From Promethearchaeota archaeon (GTDB lineage: Archaea; Asgardarchaeota; Lokiarchaeia; Sigyniarchaeales; SOKP01): 64,000 nucleotides of DNA. The stretch is from positions 1 through 64,000 of the forward strand of contig JAHPZI010000021.1 of the NCBI GenBank assembly GCA_019058295.1, read 5' to 3'. This document shows, piece by piece, positions 62,320-64,000 of this stretch. The first letter of the stretch is position 1. Each line of letters starts with the position of its first letter. A program made the position numbers and the translations under genes. The notes beneath the pieces are model-generated. The model was not told where the DNA came from. It did no database searches and saw only the letters and a list, made by a program, of their open reading frames with translations.

Positions 62320-63243
62320 TTAAAAAATAGTACTTTTCTTTACCATATGATGCGGTTTATAAGACTCTTTAGCTCTTCTTAAGCCTAAGATTCCCAAGTC
62401 TTGCTCTCGATTAATGAAAATAGCAGTTTCAAAGCAATTTTTTAAGAATAGATTATTTATTGCTTGATATGAACCTTCATAATCAATATGAGCTTTTTCT
62501 ATATGAATAACCGCTGTTTCATTATTTAGCATTTCTCCCAATGTGTATGCTACACACTTTTCATCCACGCAAATAATACACCCTTTAAGATTTAATTTAA
62601 AATAATTATCCAATGCTTCATCAATAGCTTTCTGCTCTTCTAATAAATCCTCATTTCTTTGACACTCGTTCATATCACACCATTCAATTTGTAATTCTCG
62701 AACTTTATCTATATGTTCTTCAGTTATAATGCTAAATTCGTAATTATATTGCTCAATAAATTTATTTAACCACCTTCGTTTTTGGCGATATTTATTTCCC
62801 GCTAGAGAAATCAGATCTTGTTTATTATACACATAATCCCAATTATTTCTATCTTCTAAGATGGTAAATCTCTCATTTCCAAAAGGAAATTCCTCTTTTA
62901 TATACTCCACGATTGATTCAGGTACTTTATGAAATTCAATATTTTCGAATTCTCTGAAGAGTTGTAGAATCATTTCTCCCGGATATGGACCAATCGGTGG
63001 AATAAAATAAATTGGGTTTTTTTTAACCGAATTGGGCGTTTTCCATTTAGTTAAGTAGGTTTTTGAGAAGATTAATAAATGTTTTTCTATCTCTGTAAAG
63101 AGGAAATCGTAATATTTCCTCCAAATAAACAAGTTCGTAAATGTAAGTTCTGAAATTTCAGGGGAAAACTTTTCAAAATATTTATCAAACAAAGGTTTGT
63201 CAGAAAGTTCTATTTCTTTTGCGCCTTCTAAGTTTATTCTCAT
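62320..63243 (-). CDS. DUF2156 protein (phosphatidylglycerol lysyltransferase C-terminal-like, GNAT fold)
   Basis: 307 residues, the usual length of stand-alone DUF2156 proteins. Family signatures seen are the basic stretch AGNKYRQKRRWLNKF (about 147-161), AYTLGEML, the IHIEKAHIDYEGSYQAINNL segment and the C-terminal NREQDLGILGLRRAKESY (about 277-294). Known: the domain is built of acetyltransferase-like folds and in MprF transfers aminoacyl groups from tRNA to lipid; stand-alone members lack the membrane flippase part and are of unknown substrate. There is no membrane helix here, so it is probably cytoplasmic. It begins 1 bp after the stop of the upstream gene, so the two are cotranscribed. 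Confidence 0.85.
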   Translation of the reverse strand: MRINLEGAKEIELSDKPLFDKYFEKFSPEISELTFTNLFIWRKYYDFLFTEIEKHLLIFSKTYLTKWKTPNSVKKNPIYFIPPIGPYPGEMILQLFREFENIEFHKVPESIVEYIKEEFPFGNERFTILEDRNNWDYVYNKQDLISLAGNKYRQKRRWLNKFIEQYNYEFSIITEEHIDKVRELQIEWCDMNECQRNEDLLEEQKAIDEALDNYFKLNLKGCIICVDEKCVAYTLGEMLNNETAVIHIEKAHIDYEGSYQAINNLFLKNCFETAIFINREQDLGILGLRRAKESYKPHHMVKKSTIF

Positions 63244-63244
63244 A

Positions 63245-64000
63245 TTAATCTTCTACCTCAACGATTATATTCAAATGTTGAATCTTAGAATTAATCAATG
63301 CTATGACTATTTTTGATAAATTTCTCAAGTTTTTAGCATGTTGGATTTTTTCATCGATTTGTTCGTGTAAAAATTCATGAATCATGTCCCTCGTTGCCTC
63401 TGGCCCATTAGTTTTCATATATTCTTGCCAATGAATTGAAGTTCTACATACATTTTTAATATCCTCATCAGAATATTCTTCCTTATCGTACAAAATATCG
63501 TTATATTTCTCTATCGCTTTACTTACTCGTTCTAAGTGATCCGCTATTGCCAGAGCTGTTCGACATAGAGTAATTAAGTTAGATATGATCCGGGTATTCC
63601 TAGTATTAGCCGCTTCTTTAAAAGCATTCCAAGCGTCTAACCATTCTTCTTTATGTGGCCCATCAATTCCGTTATTAACCATAGCCACATTAATAACATC
63701 ACTAATATCTACATTATGTCCTCTTTTAAGTTTCTTATTAAAGATTTGTCTAAGACTTGTTCCTTCAAGATATGCTCCCGCACCGAAATCCAGTAATTGA
63801 TTAGTGTCGTTAGCGGCAATTAATGTATTTTTTTCGTTTTTATCTGATAATGGATTTTCCCAATGAATATCTTTTTCCCATTCTTTCGTTGTTGAATTTC
63901 TTACGAAATTGCACTCTTTGAGCCCATGTTCTAGTAGCGAAACTTGAAATGTCCAAAAATCAATATCATCAGTAAATCTTTTTCTCCGCCAGTCTCTCGT
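63245..64000 (-). CDS. Unrecognised helical protein, 5' end outside the window
   Basis: The frame is open from the right edge to a TAA at 63247-63245, giving 251 visible residues and no start; a GTG at 63688 is internal. The N-terminal visible part (DWRRKRFTDDIDFWTFQVSL, then LLDFGAGAYLEGTSLRQIFN) is mixed; the rest is helical and charged with no cysteine cluster, membrane helix or nucleotide motif. I do not recognise the family. It is directly upstream of the DUF2156 gene with a 1 bp gap, so a shared job is likely. Confidence 0.75.
   Translation of the reverse strand, partial: TRDWRRKRFTDDIDFWTFQVSLLEHGLKECNFVRNSTTKEWEKDIHWENPLSDKNEKNTLIAANDTNQLLDFGAGAYLEGTSLRQIFNKKLKRGHNVDISDVINVAMVNNGIDGPHKEEWLDAWNAFKEAANTRNTRIISNLITLCRTALAIADHLERVSKAIEKYNDILYDKEEYSDEDIKNVCRTSIHWQEYMKTNGPEATRDMIHEFLHEQIDEKIQHAKNLRNLSKIVIALINSKIQHLNIIVEVED

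Noticed and set aside
1..64000. tRNA, rRNA, riboswitch, CRISPR, replication origin or intact transposase.
   Set aside because: Scanned by eye on both strands; none was convincing. A tRNAscan-SE and Infernal run would settle the RNA question.

Overview
The window is very AT-rich DNA that looks like an Asgard archaeon, most probably from the Lokiarchaeia. This rests on a pair of leucine-rich-repeat (LRR) proteins, one with an N-terminal domain I associate with Lokiarchaeal LRR proteins, on archaeal-style BRE/TATA promoters with GAGG/GGTG ribosome sites or almost no leader, on a megagene, and on bacterial-looking metabolic genes set in long AT-rich spacers. The assignment is inference; no rRNA or tRNA gene was seen.

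Layout. 1-2577 is a cell-surface zone: the start of a leftward signal-peptide protein running off the edge, a rightward membrane-anchored protein of seven ~56-residue repeats (probable seven-bladed beta-propeller), then 800 bp with no gene. 2578-45999 is one uninterrupted reading frame of 14,473 residues, two thirds of the window. It has an N-terminal block of about 12-13 membrane helices, some 11,000 residues of beta-rich modules (concanavalin/LamG-like, DNRLRE-like, Ig-like, a fourfold internal repeat), acidic DxDxDG loops, hydrophobic stretches, and a C-terminal ~2,000 residues that are helical, charged and unlike the rest. 46005-50863 (minus) carries two LRR genes whose upstream regions share a ~225 bp direct repeat. 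51659-56694 (plus) is a probable operon: MFS transporter, PHP-family hydrolase, and a 946-residue membrane protein with an alpha-helical ectodomain. 56838-58303 holds a small coiled-coil protein and divergent msrA and msrB. 58421-64000 holds a long-chain acyl-CoA synthetase, a small cysteine-rich protein, dihydrolipoamide dehydrogenase, a DUF2156 acyltransferase-like protein and an unrecognised gene that runs off the right edge.

How the parts may work together. The left two thirds is dominated by proteins built to stand outside the membrane and contact other cells, polymers or surfaces. The giant protein would be anchored by its N-terminal helices; the strongly basic loop just before the last helix puts the bulk outside. 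Its C-terminal region is the least explained part of the window. The MFS/PHP/ectodomain operon is consistent with breakdown and import of a sugar or polymer, but the substrate cannot be read. MsrA and MsrB repair the two methionine sulfoxide isomers. The spacers between 47.4 and 57.3 kb carry several short duplications (the ~225 bp repeat, a 41 bp copy of the msrA 3' end, a ~68 bp promoter-like block), which show that this part has been rearranged.
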